From contig CBDICN010000002.1 in assembly GCA_965277355.1 (NCBI GenBank), positions 806,001 through 870,000 of the forward strand: a stretch of DNA of 64,000 nucleotides, in the 5' to 3' direction. Positions 8,726 through 18,147 of the stretch are shown in pieces. This DNA comes from RH-AL1 sp965277355. GTDB lineage: Bacteria > Pseudomonadota > Alphaproteobacteria > Rhizobiales > Beijerinckiaceae. The position numbers were made by a program, and so were the translations under genes. The notes below the pieces were generated by a model. It saw only the letters and a list, made by a program, of their open reading frames with translations, made no database searches and was not told where the DNA came from. How positions within the stretch are numbered: the stretch's first letter is position 1; each line of letters opens with the position of its first letter.

Positions 8726-9553
8726 TCAAGAGATGGTGGGCCTGCGAGGGCGCGCAAGATCGTGACCGGGGCTTAAGACTTCGACCCGTTTGCGGGCGTC
8801 TCGAGGGTCGCGCGGCGCCGCGTAGCTCACCGGTTGAGGAACGAGGGCCGGCTGCAGGGCCGGCGCCATGCGCCGGGCCAGCCGGCGCAGCCCGACCGGC
8901 CGGTAGAGCTGCTTCGTCGCCTCGACGATCAGCACGCCGGCGCCGGGCAGCGAAAGCTGCGCGCCGATCCGCTCGAACGCCGGCGCCGAGCGCAGGAACA
9001 GGTTGCGCCCGAACGGCGGCGCGTAGAGCGCCTCGGCCCAGTGCGTCGGCGAGAACAGGGTCTCGCGCATCAGGTCGCGCATTTGGCTGCGCGAGAACGG
9101 CTGGCCGTGACCGAACGGCGTCGTGTCGAGCCGCGCCCATAGCCCGGCCCGGCTCGGCGTCACCGCGATCACCCGGCCGCCCGGCGTGAGGATGCGCCAC
9201 ACCTCGGCAAGCAAGTCGCGCGGCTGCTCGTTGATCTCGAGGGCATGGACGAGCAGCACCCGGTCGACGCAGCTGTCGGGCAGCGGCATGGCGGTCGTAT
9301 CGACGAGGGCGGAGGCGGATCGGCCCTGCGCCGGCCAATTCACGACGCCCTGCTCGGCCGGCATGAAGGCCAGCACGCGCACCGCCTCGCTGCGGTAGAT
9401 GTCGAGGTAGGGCGTGGCGTAGCCGATTCCGAGCATGGAATAGCCGAAGCAGGCATCGAAACGCTGCCGCACGATCCGGCCGACCAGGCGGCGGGTCACC
9501 TCGCCGAGCGGCGAGGAGTAGAAGGTGCGCAGATCGACGACGTCGAGGGCCAT
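8726..9553 (-). CDS. Class I SAM-dependent methyltransferase
   Basis: 275 aa from ATG 9553 (MALDVVDLRTFY). The open frame continues 78 codons further up without a convincing start. It shows a methyltransferase core: LGIGYATPYLDI where motif I is expected, a PLPDSCVDRVLLVHALE block, and LAEVWRILTPGGRVIAVTP. It is divergent from the gloB gene, a pairing I recognise from other Rhizobiales. The substrate is unknown. Motif I lacks the usual GxGxG spacing, so it may be a divergent member. Confidence 0.8.
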   Translation of the reverse strand: MALDVVDLRTFYSSPLGEVTRRLVGRIVRQRFDACFGYSMLGIGYATPYLDIYRSEAVRVLAFMPAEQGVVNWPAQGRSASALVDTTAMPLPDSCVDRVLLVHALEINEQPRDLLAEVWRILTPGGRVIAVTPSRAGLWARLDTTPFGHGQPFSRSQMRDLMRETLFSPTHWAEALYAPPFGRNLFLRSAPAFERIGAQLSLPGAGVLIVEATKQLYRPVGLRRLARRMAPALQPALVPQPVSYAAPRDPRDARKRVEVLSPGHDLARPRRPTIS

Positions 9554-9929
9554 GGCGCGATTGTGGCACGTCCGGCGACGGCGCGCATCCCGGCGGCCGG
9601 CCGCCGCGACAATCGTGATTTCGCACCAGGCGAGGGCGCCGCGATGTCCAAGGCTCACTCGCCAGAACGCGTGCGTACTTCCGCTCCCACCATGATCGCG
9701 ACGTAAAGGTGAGCCTTGAGATCGTAAGGGGTGATGGTTGAACTTAGGAGCGCCGAAGATGCGTGAGATCAGCCTCGACGCGACCAACGCAGCGCCGTTG
9801 ATGCGTGAGATCGCCTAGCCCGTTTAGTGCCCGCCCGCCACCTGCGGAGCTGGTCCGGGCAACCGATCCGGCCAAGAGGATGTTATATCGGCGACCACGT
9901 CCACGTCCCGCCGAGGAGGGTCCGCCGCA
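9554..9929. other. Divergent intergenic region with a direct repeat
   Basis: 376 bp separate the methyltransferase and gloB starts. A 13-bp direct repeat gatgcgtgagatc occurs at 9759-9771 and 9799-9811, 40 bp apart, in the half nearer gloB. Such spacing could serve a regulator binding the same helix face. No gene, terminator or known operator is recognisable. Confidence 0.45.
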
Positions 9930-10700
9930 ATGGCCGCCCAGATCCACCAATTCATGTGCCTGTCGGACAATTACGGCGTGCTCCTCCACGACCCCGAGAC
10001 GCGGCGCACGGCCGCCGTCGACGCGCCCGAGGCGGCGCCGATCCTCAAGGCCTGCGAGGAGAAGGGCTGGGAGCTGACGGACATTCTGGTGACCCATCAC
10101 CACGCCGACCACACCCAGGGCCTCCCCGGCCTGAAGGCCCGTTACCCCGTGGCTCGGATCGTCGGCCCCGCCAAGGAAGCCGACAGGATCGGCGCGCTCG
10201 ACGAGACGCTGAGCGAAGGCGACAGCGTCCGGGTCGGCACGCTCGAGGCGAAGGTCATCGAGGTCCCGGGTCACACCGCCGGCCATATCGCCTTCCATTT
10301 CGCGCAGGAGGACCTCCTATTTGCCGGCGACACGCTGTTCGCGCTGGGCTGCGGCCGGCCCTTCGAGGCACCGCCGGCCGTGCTCTATCATTCGCTGATG
10401 ACGCTGGCACGGCTGCCTGGCTCGACGAATGTGTATTGCGGCCACGAGTACACGCAGTCGAACGCGCGCTTCGCGCTCGGCATCGACGGCGGCAACGCGC
10501 TTCTCGCGGAGCGCGCCAAGGAGATCGATCGCCTGCGTGACGCCAAGGCTTTCACGCTCCCGACGACGATCGCGATCGAGCTGGCGACCAATCCCTTCCT
10601 CCGCGCGGAAGAGCCCGAGATCAAACAAGCGGTCGGCATGGGCGAAGCCGACGCGGCCGACGTTTTCGCCGAACTTCGCGATCGCAAGAACCGGAGTTGA
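9930..10700 (+). CDS. gloB: Hydroxyacylglutathione hydrolase (glyoxalase II)
   Basis: 256 aa with the metallo-beta-lactamase zinc motif THHHADH at residues 55-61, further ligands in VPGHTAGH, a bridging aspartate in FAGDTLFALGCGR, and CGHEYTQSN. The C-terminal glutathione-binding domain (residues about 175-256) is present. The enzyme hydrolyses S-D-lactoylglutathione to D-lactate and glutathione, the second step of methylglyoxal detoxification in the cytosol. Length and motif order are normal for the family. It stands alone, divergent from a methyltransferase gene. Confidence 0.95.
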   Translation: MAAQIHQFMCLSDNYGVLLHDPETRRTAAVDAPEAAPILKACEEKGWELTDILVTHHHADHTQGLPGLKARYPVARIVGPAKEADRIGALDETLSEGDSVRVGTLEAKVIEVPGHTAGHIAFHFAQEDLLFAGDTLFALGCGRPFEAPPAVLYHSLMTLARLPGSTNVYCGHEYTQSNARFALGIDGGNALLAERAKEIDRLRDAKAFTLPTTIAIELATNPFLRAEEPEIKQAVGMGEADAADVFAELRDRKNRS

Positions 10701-10727
10701 ACCGCGTTCGCGTTTCCGCCGGCGTTG

Positions 10728-10780
10728 CTCGCCACAACAGCGTCTTCGCCACAGCAGCTTGTTTGCCACAATAGCTTCTT
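10728..10780. repeat. Imperfect 17-18-bp tandem repeat, three units
   Basis: Three successive units of the type cgccacaacagcgtctt / cgccacagcagcttgttt / gccacaatagcttctt follow the gloB stop. They contain no gene. This is one of several short tandem arrays in the window. Confidence 0.6.
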
Positions 10781-10849
10781 AAGGCCGGCCCGCTAAGCTC
10801 GGGCGTCGGTCGCGATCGGAGCGCGCGACGATCTTCGGGGAAGCGCGCA

Positions 10850-12550
10850 GTGCTGAGGCAACGCAGGGATCACACGGCGGTGCGCGAAGGAGAATCATTG
10901 CCGTTCACGCCGAGCCCCGACCTCCACGACGGCGTGTCCGAGGGTCTGCGGGAGGTCGTCTACGACTGGAACATCGCCACCGACGCGATCAGCTGGGGCT
11001 CCAACCTGAAGGTCGTCGTCGGCATCGACCGCGAGCGCCTCGCGACGGGTCGCGCCTATGCGGACCACCTCGTCACCGGAAGCCCATCCTCGCGCTACGA
11101 GGCGATCGTTTCGAGCGGCGGCCGCGACGCCGGCCAAGGCGTGCCCTACACCGCGATCTACGGGCTCGTGCGCGATCAGCGCGCGTCCGACCCGCCCGTG
11201 TGGATCGAGGACAGCGGGCGTTGGTTCGCCGGTGCCGGCGATCGTCCCGGCCACGCTCATGGCATCATTCGCGTCGTCACCGAGCGTATCGAGGCGGAAC
11301 GTCTGCTGGTGGCGTCCGCGCGCCTGGACGAGGCGACGGGCACCTTCACGCGCGCCTATCTCGTCGAGCAGCTCGCCCGTCAACTGAGCTCGAACCAGCG
11401 GGCGCCCTCGAGCTTCGCGGTTCTGCTCATCGCGATCGTGCCGGCCGCGGGCGAGACCAAGCTCGCGAGCGAGGCGTTCAAGCCGGTGCTGGAGCGGCTG
11501 CGGCGGCAGATGCGCTCGCACGAAATCCTCGCGTCCTATGCCGGGGACAAATTCGCGGCGCTGCTCGAGAACTGCAACGCCGATCAAGCCGCCTCGGCGG
11601 CGGAGCGCTTCATCGCAACGATCGCCGAAGAGCCCTGCGGCGGTGTCGCCTACGCGGCGCGGGTGGGGGCCGTCATCTCGCCCGGTCATGGACGCACGCC
11701 ACAGGCGCTGCTGCAGTTCGCCGAGGAGGCGCTGCAAGCCGCGCGACGGCCGTCGAGCCCGCATTACGTGCGCTACGAGGTCGAGGCGCCGGGCCGCAGA
11801 AGCCGGACGCTGCAAACGTCGGAGGAGGTCCTGATGGCCTTGAGCGACCATCGCGTCGTTCTCGCCCTCCAGCCAATCGTCGACGCGAAGACCCGTCAGC
11901 CGGCGTTCCACGAGGCGCTGGTCCGCATCAGGCGCCTCAACGGCAGCCTCGTCATGCCCGACGCGCTGGTGCCGCACGCCGAGAAGAACGGCCTCCAGCC
12001 GTTGATCGACAGGCGGGTGATCGAGCTCGCGTTCGGGCTGCTCACCGCCGACCGCAAGCGGGTTCTGTCCATCAACGCGTCGGTCGCGAGCCTCTACGAC
12101 AGCTGCTGGCTCGGCGACTTGCGGGCCTCATGCAAGCTGCGGCCGGATGCCGCCCGCCGCCTCACCATCGAGATCACGGAGACGGGTGTCATCTCGGACA
12201 TCGAAGCCGCGCGGCTCGCCCTGGCGGCGATCCGCCCGCTCGGGGTGAAGATCGCGATCGACGATTTCGGATCCGGTCATTCGTCGTTCCGCAACCTGCG
12301 GGAGCTGCCGGTCGACTACCTGAAGATCGACGGCGCTTTCTCGCAGAACCTCGCCAACTCCGCCGACGACCGCTTCTTCATCCGGACCCTGATCGATCTG
12401 GCCCGCAACCTTCGCATCCCGACCGTCGCCGAATGGGTCGAGGACGAGGCCACCGCTCGACTGCTGACGGACTGGGGCGTCGACTACCTCCAGGGGCACC
12501 TGTTCGGACGCGCCGAGATCGCTCCGACCGGCTCCGGCGCGCCAGGCTAA
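10850..12550 (+). CDS. PAS-GGDEF-EAL protein, probable c-di-GMP phosphodiesterase
   Basis: 566 aa. An N-terminal PAS-like segment (about residues 25-155, beginning YDWNIATDAISW) is followed by a GGDEF domain whose active-site motif reads AGDKF instead of GGDEF, so cyclase activity is unlikely. A C-terminal EAL domain has the key blocks: EALVRI, NASVAS, EITETG, the metal site IDDFGSGHSSF and LKIDGAF. The expected role is hydrolysis of cyclic di-GMP, with the degenerate GGDEF as a possible GTP sensor. There is no membrane segment, so it is likely cytosolic. It is transcribed alone. Confidence 0.88.
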   Translation: MLRQRRDHTAVREGESLPFTPSPDLHDGVSEGLREVVYDWNIATDAISWGSNLKVVVGIDRERLATGRAYADHLVTGSPSSRYEAIVSSGGRDAGQGVPYTAIYGLVRDQRASDPPVWIEDSGRWFAGAGDRPGHAHGIIRVVTERIEAERLLVASARLDEATGTFTRAYLVEQLARQLSSNQRAPSSFAVLLIAIVPAAGETKLASEAFKPVLERLRRQMRSHEILASYAGDKFAALLENCNADQAASAAERFIATIAEEPCGGVAYAARVGAVISPGHGRTPQALLQFAEEALQAARRPSSPHYVRYEVEAPGRRSRTLQTSEEVLMALSDHRVVLALQPIVDAKTRQPAFHEALVRIRRLNGSLVMPDALVPHAEKNGLQPLIDRRVIELAFGLLTADRKRVLSINASVASLYDSCWLGDLRASCKLRPDAARRLTIEITETGVISDIEAARLALAAIRPLGVKIAIDDFGSGHSSFRNLRELPVDYLKIDGAFSQNLANSADDRFFIRTLIDLARNLRIPTVAEWVEDEATARLLTDWGVDYLQGHLFGRAEIAPTGSGAPG

Positions 12551-12608
12551 GCCTAGAGCCATTCCCGGACAGGCGGAATCGCGTCCGGACGGGCGGAGTT
12601 GCGGCAAA

Positions 12609-12760
12609 TCTTCAATACCCTCATGGTGAGGGCGCCGTAGGCGCGTCTCGAACCACGAGGGCTCCAGGAGGCGAGATCGCGGGACCGCCGAGCCTTCAGC
12701 ACAAAGGATGGTTCGAGACGGCCTTCGGCCTCCTCACCATGAGGCTACTTCAGCCTGGAG
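12609..12760. repeat. Long interspersed palindromic repeat
   Basis: Two inverted arms: ccctcatggtgagggcgcc at about 12617, continuing with gcgtctcgaaccacgaggg, and its counterpart atggttcgagacggccttcg followed by cctcaccatgagg near 12741. They enclose about 60 bp. It sits between the EAL gene and the 3' end of phaR. It has the form of an intergenic repeat and could fold into a hairpin that ends both convergent transcripts. No coding potential is seen. Confidence 0.65.
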
Positions 12761-12810
12761 CCACTTAACCGAAAAATGCTCTAGGTCGAAGTCTGGCGTG
12801 AGCCGGAGGC

Positions 12811-13422
12811 TCAGTCTTTCGGCGCCAGCGTCTCCATGCGGCGCTGCAGATCCTCGAGCTGGCTCTTCATCAGCTCGACCTCCTCGCGGTTCGTCGGCGG
12901 CGCGGCCGGTCCGGGCGATGCGTCCGGCGCCGCCGCCGGCGGCGGCGCGGTCCCCGGCGTGAACATCGAGAGCGCCTTGCGGAACAAGGCCATGTTCTGG
13001 CGGGTCTGCTCCTCGATCTGGTTGAACATCGGGCGGGCCGCGGAGGCGAGCGGATTATTGCCGAGCGCCGCGATGTATTGATCGCCGAAGCCGGCCTTTT
13101 CCTTGCTCAGCTTGTCGAGCGAGAACTCGAGAAAGCTCGGCACCATCATCTGCATGCTGTCGCCGTAGAAGCGGATCAACTGGCGCAGGAACGCGATCGG
13201 CAGCAGGCTCTGGCCGCCCTTGCCTTCCTGCTCGAAGATGATTTGGGTGAGCACGGAGCGGGTGATCTCCTCGCCGCTCTTGGCGTCGAACACCACGAAA
13301 TCATCCCCGCGCTTGACCATAGTCGCGAGGTCCTCGAGCGTCACGTAGGCGCTGGTACCCGTGTTGTAGAGGCGCCGGTTCGCGTACTTCTTGATCGTTA
13401 CCGGTGGCTTGTCGTTGGTCAA
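12811..13422 (-). CDS. phaR: Polyhydroxyalkanoate synthesis repressor PhaR
   Basis: About 203 aa from a TTG at 13422, chosen because family members begin just before the DNA-binding block VTIKKYANRRLYNT; the open frame extends to 13524. The PHB accumulation regulator DNA-binding domain is at about residues 8-70, then a phasin-like middle, then a Pro/Ala-rich linker and a C-terminal coiled coil (EEVELMKSQLEDLQRRME). PhaR binds both PHB granules and DNA and represses phasin and other PHA genes. It is divergent from phaA-phaB with about 240 bp between. Confidence 0.92.
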   Translation of the reverse strand: MTNDKPPVTIKKYANRRLYNTGTSAYVTLEDLATMVKRGDDFVVFDAKSGEEITRSVLTQIIFEQEGKGGQSLLPIAFLRQLIRFYGDSMQMMVPSFLEFSLDKLSKEKAGFGDQYIAALGNNPLASAARPMFNQIEEQTRQNMALFRKALSMFTPGTAPPPAAAPDASPGPAAPPTNREEVELMKSQLEDLQRRMETLAPKD

Positions 13423-13660
13423 GCTGGGCCTCTGGACGCTCGCTGGTCTGCCCGTCCCCCCGGCGCGTGGCACGCCTCGACTGTAGGCCCCATGGCTCGC
13501 GGCCAAAAGCGAATTTCGCTGCACCGCACTCTGTCTTGCGACCGAGGGCGGCTTGCTGTTGGGGCGCCTTGACCCGAGATGGGTGTTGGTGTCGAAGATG
13601 CCGTACGAAAGATGAACAAGCCGCCTCGTCGCCCGCGTGGCGGGAAAGGATTACCATTCC

Positions 13661-14836
13661 ATGTCGTCAGATATCGTCATTGTCGCCGCTTGCCGCACAG
13701 CCGTCGGATCGTTTCTCGGCGCTTTCGCCAACATACCCGCCCACGATCTCGGTGCGGCCGTCATCAAGGATGTGCTCGAACGCGCGAAAGTCGACGGTGC
13801 CGAGGTGGACGAGGTCATCCTCGGCCAGGTGTTGACGGCCGGTCAGGGCCAGAACCCGGCCCGCCAGGCCGCGATGGCGGCCGGGATCCCTAAGGAAAAG
13901 ACCGCGTGGGGCCTCAATCAGGTGTGCGGCTCCGGCCTGCGCGCCGTGGCGATCGGTCAGCAGCAGATCCTCGCCGGCGACGCCTCGATCATCGTGGCCG
14001 GCGGCCAGGAGAGCATGTCGGTGTCGCCGCACGCCGACTATCGTCGCGCCGCCACCAAGATGGGCGAGTCGAAGATGGCCGACACGATGATCAAGGACGG
14101 CCTGATGGACGCCTTCAACGGCTACCACATGGGCACCACGGCCGAGAACGTCGCCACCAAGTGGCAGCTCTCGCGCGAGGACCAGGACAATTTCTCGCTC
14201 GGCTCTCAGCAGAAGGCCGAGGCGGCCCAGAAGGCCGGCAAGTTCAAGGACGAGATCGTTCCCTTCAAGATCGCGTCGAAGAAGGGCGACATCATCGTCG
14301 ATGCCGACGAGTACATCCGTGCCGGCACGACGCTCGACGCGCTCGCCAAGCTGAAACCGGCCTTCTCCAAGGACGGCACGGTGACCGCCGGCAGCGCCTC
14401 CGGCATCAACGACGGCGCCGCCGCCGTCGTGCTGATGACCGCCGAGGAGGCCAAGCGGCGCGGCCTCACCCCGCTGGCGCGGATCGCCTCCTGGGCGACC
14501 GCCGGCGTCGATCCCGCGATCATGGGGACCGGCCCCATCCCGTCCTCCCGCAAGGCGCTCGAGAAGGCCGGCTGGAAGGTGAAGGACCTCGAACTCGTCG
14601 AGGCCAACGAGGCCTTCGCCGCCCAGGCGCTCTCGGTCAACAAGGACATGGGCTGGGATCCCTCGATCGTGAACGTCAACGGCGGCGCGATCGCCATCGG
14701 CCATCCGATCGGCGCGTCCGGCGCACGCATCCTCGTCACGCTGCTGCACGAGATGCAGAAGCGCGACGCCCACAAGGGCCTTGCCACCCTCTGCATCGGC
14801 GGCGGCATGGGCATCGCCATGACGCTCGAGCGCTGA
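13661..14836 (+). CDS. phaA: Acetyl-CoA acetyltransferase (beta-ketothiolase)
   Basis: 391 aa from ATG 13661, with GGAAAGGA about 10 bp upstream; an in-frame ATG at 13637 is less likely. The thiolase active-site Cys is C89 in NQVCGSGLRAV. The catalytic His is in GGAIAIGHPIGASGA and the second Cys in TLCIGGGMGIA. It condenses two acetyl-CoA to acetoacetyl-CoA, the first step of PHB synthesis. It is followed by a hairpin and then phaB, the usual order. Confidence 0.96.
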   Translation: MSSDIVIVAACRTAVGSFLGAFANIPAHDLGAAVIKDVLERAKVDGAEVDEVILGQVLTAGQGQNPARQAAMAAGIPKEKTAWGLNQVCGSGLRAVAIGQQQILAGDASIIVAGGQESMSVSPHADYRRAATKMGESKMADTMIKDGLMDAFNGYHMGTTAENVATKWQLSREDQDNFSLGSQQKAEAAQKAGKFKDEIVPFKIASKKGDIIVDADEYIRAGTTLDALAKLKPAFSKDGTVTAGSASGINDGAAAVVLMTAEEAKRRGLTPLARIASWATAGVDPAIMGTGPIPSSRKALEKAGWKVKDLELVEANEAFAAQALSVNKDMGWDPSIVNVNGGAIAIGHPIGASGARILVTLLHEMQKRDAHKGLATLCIGGGMGIAMTLER

Positions 14837-14857
14837 ACGACGGGCTTGACTGTCGAG

Positions 14858-14888
14858 GGGCCTCACGCAACCTGCGTGGGGCTCTTTC
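14858..14888 (+). terminator. Rho-independent-type hairpin after phaA
   Basis: A 12-bp stem (one arm ggcctcacgca at 14859-14869, the other tgcgtggggctc at 14873-14884, with two G-T pairs) encloses a 3-nt loop and is followed by ttt. It lies between phaA and phaB, so it may reduce read-through into phaB rather than end the operon. The T-run is weak. Confidence 0.6.
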
Positions 14889-14942
14889 CATTCCACGACG
14901 GGTCGCTAGAACCCGCGGGAGGTTGAGGGAAGGAAAGCGTTC

Positions 14943-15668
14943 ATGGCACGGGTCGCGGTGGTGACGGGGGGTTCGCGCGGGATCGGCGCGGCGGTGAGCG
15001 TGGCTCTCAAGCACGGCGGCTACACCGTGGCCGCGACCTACGCGGGAAACGACGATGCGGCCGCGAAATTCAAGGCCGAAAGCGGCATCGCGGTCTACAA
15101 ATGGGACGTGTCCGACTTCGCGGCCTGCGCCGCCGGCTTGAAGCAAGTCGAAGCCGAGTTCGGCCCGGTCGACGTTCTCGTCAACAACGCCGGCATCACC
15201 AAGGACGTGCCGCTCCACAAGATGAAGCCGGAGCAGTGGTACGCCGTCATCAACACCAACCTGAATTCGCTGTTCAACATGACCCGCCCGGTGATCGAGG
15301 GCATGCGGGCGCGCAACTTCGGCCGGATCATCAACATCTCGTCGGTCAACGGCCAGAAAGGCCAGTTCGGCCAGACCAACTACGCCGCCGCCAAGTCGGG
15401 CGACATCGGCTTCTCCAAGGCGCTCGCGCTCGAGAATGCCGGCAAGGGCATCACCGTCAACGTGATCGCGCCGGGCTACATCGCCACCGAAATGGTGTTG
15501 GCGGTGCCCAAGGACGTCCTCGACACCAAGGTCCTACCGAACATCCCGCTCGGCCGGCTCGGCGAACCGGCGGAGATCGCGCGCTGCGTGGTGTTCCTCG
15601 CGTCCGACGAAGCCGGCTTCATCACCGGCTCGACCCTCTCGGTCAACGGCGGGCAGCATATGCACTGA
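14943..15668 (+). CDS. phaB: Acetoacetyl-CoA reductase
   Basis: 241 aa, a classical short-chain dehydrogenase: cofactor loop GGSRGIG at residues 8-14, NNAGIT, catalytic Ser in NISSVNGQKGQFGQ and the YAAAK dyad. The C-terminal LASDEAGFITGSTLSVNGGQHMH is characteristic of PhaB/FabG-like enzymes. It reduces acetoacetyl-CoA to (R)-3-hydroxybutyryl-CoA with NADPH, the monomer for PHB synthase. It lies 106 bp downstream of phaA. No PHB synthase gene (phaC) is present in the window, which is common in this order. Confidence 0.95.
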   Translation: MARVAVVTGGSRGIGAAVSVALKHGGYTVAATYAGNDDAAAKFKAESGIAVYKWDVSDFAACAAGLKQVEAEFGPVDVLVNNAGITKDVPLHKMKPEQWYAVINTNLNSLFNMTRPVIEGMRARNFGRIINISSVNGQKGQFGQTNYAAAKSGDIGFSKALALENAGKGITVNVIAPGYIATEMVLAVPKDVLDTKVLPNIPLGRLGEPAEIARCVVFLASDEAGFITGSTLSVNGGQHMH

Positions 15669-15756
15669 GCACATCCCCTCGGGGGACGCGGCTGAAATCC
15701 GCATCGCCGTGCATGGACGGGTACGCGCCGGCTGTCCTCGCACCTTGCGCGCCGGC

Positions 15757-17562
15757 TCACTCCGCCGCGTCGGCGTGGGTCTCGAACTGCAGCTTCGCCA
15801 GCCTCGCATAGAGGCCGTCCTGCGCCACCAGCGAGCGGTGCGTGCCTTCCTCGACGATGCGGCCCTGGTCCATCACCAGGATGCGATCGGCCTTCAGCAC
15901 GGTGGCGAGCCGGTGAGCGATCACCAGCGTCGTGCGCGAGGCCATCAGCGTCTCCAGCGCGCCCTGCACCAGCGTCTCGTTCTCCGCGTCCAGCGATGAC
16001 GTCGCCTCGTCGAGCAGCAGCACCGGCGTGCCGTCGAGGATGGCGCGCGCGATCGCGATGCGCTGGCGCTGGCCGCCCGAGAGGGTGATCCCGCGCTCGC
16101 CGACCATCGTCTCGTAGCCTTCCGGCATCATCCGGATGAATTCGTCGGCGGCGGCCTGCTCGGCGGCGCGGCGCACGTCGGCGACGGAAGCGCCGGGCCG
16201 GCCATAGCGGATGTTGTCGGCGATCGAGGCGCCGAAGATGACCGGGTCCTGCGGCACGCTGCGGATGTGCCGGCGAAGGTCGGCGGGATCGAGGGTGCGG
16301 ATGTCGATCCCGTCGTAGAGGATGCGGCCGAGCTGCGGATCGTAGAAGCGCAGGAGCAGCTGGAACAGCGTGGTCTTGCCGGCGCCCGAGGGACCCACGA
16401 CCGCCACCGTCTCGCCCGGCTTGATGGCGAAGCTCATCGCGTGGAGCGCGCGGTCCTCGCCCCGCGTCGGATAGGAGAACGCCACGCCGTCGAAGATGAC
16501 GCCGCCGTCCGGGTTCGCCGGCAGCACCGCCGGCGTCGCCGGCGCCACGATCTGCGGTCGTATCGCGAGCAACTCGCCGATGCGCCCCGCCGCGCCGGCG
16601 GCGGCCACGATCTCGCTCCACACTTCGCTGAGCTGGCCGAGCGAGCTCGCGCCGAGCACGGCATAGAGCACGAACTGTGAGAGCTCCCCGCCGCTCATGC
16701 GGCCGGCCAGCACGTCGTGGGCGCCGAACCAGAGCACGACGAGGACGCTCGCGAACACCAGCATGATGACCACGCCGGTGAGGATCGCGCGCGCGGCGGT
16801 GGCGTGGCGCGACGCCTCGTAGGCTTGCTCGACCGCGCCGGAGAAGCGGGCCGCGGTTGAGCCCTGCGCGTTGTAGGCCTGCATCGCGCGAACGGCGCCG
16901 AGACTCTCGGCGGCGTAGGCGGTGGCGTCGGCGAGCGTGTCCTGCGCCGTGCGCGAGCGCTTGCGCACCGCGCGGCCGGAGGCGACGAGCGGCAGAACGA
17001 TGATCGGCAGCACCACGAAGACGAAGGCGGAGAGCTTGGCGCTGGTCGCGAACATCAGCGCCAGCGAGCCGACGAAGAGGAACAGGTTGCGCAGCAGCAC
17101 CGAGGCCGACGAGCCGAACGAGGACTTGAGCTGCGTCGTGTCGGCGGTGAGCCGGGAGACCAGCTCGCCGACGCGGGCGCGGTCGTAGAAGACGGCGTCG
17201 AGGCCGGTGAGATGGCGGAAGACGTCGCCTCGCACGTCGGAGACGATCCGCTCGCCCAGCGTCATCACCAGGAAGTAGCGCGCGGCCGATGCCGTCGCGA
17301 GGACCGCGACGACGGCGAGCATCGCCAGGAAGTAGCTGTTGATCACCCCCGCCTTGTCGGGCGTGAAGCCGAAATCGACGATGCGGCGGATCGCGAGCGG
17401 CACCACGAGCGTCGCCGCCGAGGCGGCGGTGAGCGCGACGATCGAACCCGCGATGCGGCCCTTGTAGCGGAAGGCGTAGGGAAGGATCGGCCGCAGAGCG
17501 CGAAGATCGGCTCGCGCGCGCTTCGTCTTCACGGGAGCGGCGCTCAATGTCGTGTCGGTCAT
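15757..17562 (-). CDS. ABC exporter, fused membrane and ATPase domains (MsbA-like)
   Basis: 601 aa. There is an N-terminal six-span ABC exporter membrane domain (about residues 25-320) with the coupling block GELVSRLTADTTQ. A C-terminal ATPase domain has Walker A GPSGAGKTT, Q-loop SVPQDPVIF, signature LSGGQRQR and Walker B LLLDEATSSLD. It works as a homodimer or heterodimer that exports a lipid, peptide or drug; the substrate cannot be named. The closest-looking group is the lipid/multidrug half-transporters. It is transcribed alone, convergent with phaB. Confidence 0.92.
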   Translation of the reverse strand: MTDTTLSAAPVKTKRARADLRALRPILPYAFRYKGRIAGSIVALTAASAATLVVPLAIRRIVDFGFTPDKAGVINSYFLAMLAVVAVLATASAARYFLVMTLGERIVSDVRGDVFRHLTGLDAVFYDRARVGELVSRLTADTTQLKSSFGSSASVLLRNLFLFVGSLALMFATSAKLSAFVFVVLPIIVLPLVASGRAVRKRSRTAQDTLADATAYAAESLGAVRAMQAYNAQGSTAARFSGAVEQAYEASRHATAARAILTGVVIMLVFASVLVVLWFGAHDVLAGRMSGGELSQFVLYAVLGASSLGQLSEVWSEIVAAAGAAGRIGELLAIRPQIVAPATPAVLPANPDGGVIFDGVAFSYPTRGEDRALHAMSFAIKPGETVAVVGPSGAGKTTLFQLLLRFYDPQLGRILYDGIDIRTLDPADLRRHIRSVPQDPVIFGASIADNIRYGRPGASVADVRRAAEQAAADEFIRMMPEGYETMVGERGITLSGGQRQRIAIARAILDGTPVLLLDEATSSLDAENETLVQGALETLMASRTTLVIAHRLATVLKADRILVMDQGRIVEEGTHRSLVAQDGLYARLAKLQFETHADAAE

Positions 17563-17876
17563 CCTGGGCTTATAATCGTTCCGGATTGGCCGCGCACCTT
17601 ACAATGATGCCGCGTCGCTCGATCGATGTCCGCGTCCGCCGGGCGCTAAAGAGCTTATTTCCCGTTTGCCATAGGGTCGGATCCCTTCCGGATCCGGTTC
17701 TCGATCGGAGCTTGCGAACGGCTCGATGCGCCGTCCCCGGCCGATGCCCCGGCAAACGAACATTTGATCTTCATTCTCTTCAAGGCGACGGAGAAGGTAA
17801 TGCTGCTCGTGTGTGCCGCCGACTGAGCTGATGGCGGCTTATTCATCGGCGATGCCCAACGTCCACGTCGCGGCTT
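17563..17876. other. Intergenic region without recognisable features
   Basis: About 314 bp upstream of the ABC exporter and downstream of the broken parE. Short frames on either strand have no family resemblance or ribosome sites. No repeat, tRNA or hairpin of note was seen. Confidence 0.5.
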
Positions 17877-18147
17877 TCATTCGTCGCTATCGCTGTCACG
17901 GAGCAGTCGCTCGAAATCCTGGCCGCCGTAAAAGACCCCGAGGATCGCAACGACGTTCGTCGCGACGCGCCGGGCATAGCCTTTGATGCGAAGATCAGGA
18001 CGAATATCGTCGCGTTTGTTGCCTCGCTCCGGAAATGTCGCCAGGGACAGACAATCGGCGACGATGCCGGCGACGTAAGCGTCGGCGCGCGTGGCTCCAC
18101 CGGCCTCGCTCCGCGCGCGGCGTGAAGATCACGCTGTACTGCTGCAT
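17877..18147 (-). pseudogene. parE: ParE toxin, broken by internal deletion and frameshift
   Basis: The ATG at 18147 overlaps the parD stop (ATGA). The first 12 residues, MQQYSVIFTPRA, are a normal ParE start. At about 18111-18119 the frame shifts: the next matching ParE segment (RSEAGGATRADAYVAGIV, then LATFPERG, the DDIRP arm and VFYGGQD near the end, stop at 17877) is in another frame. Some 10-15 expected residues (the helical hairpin) are missing. The intact frame from the ATG stops at codon 51. Toxin activity is therefore very unlikely. A sequencing error alone would not explain the missing residues. Confidence 0.8.

Noticed and set aside
17655..17846. A 63-codon minus-strand frame that might be a ribosomal protein such as L31
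   Set aside because: It has none of the L31 residues and no ribosome site.
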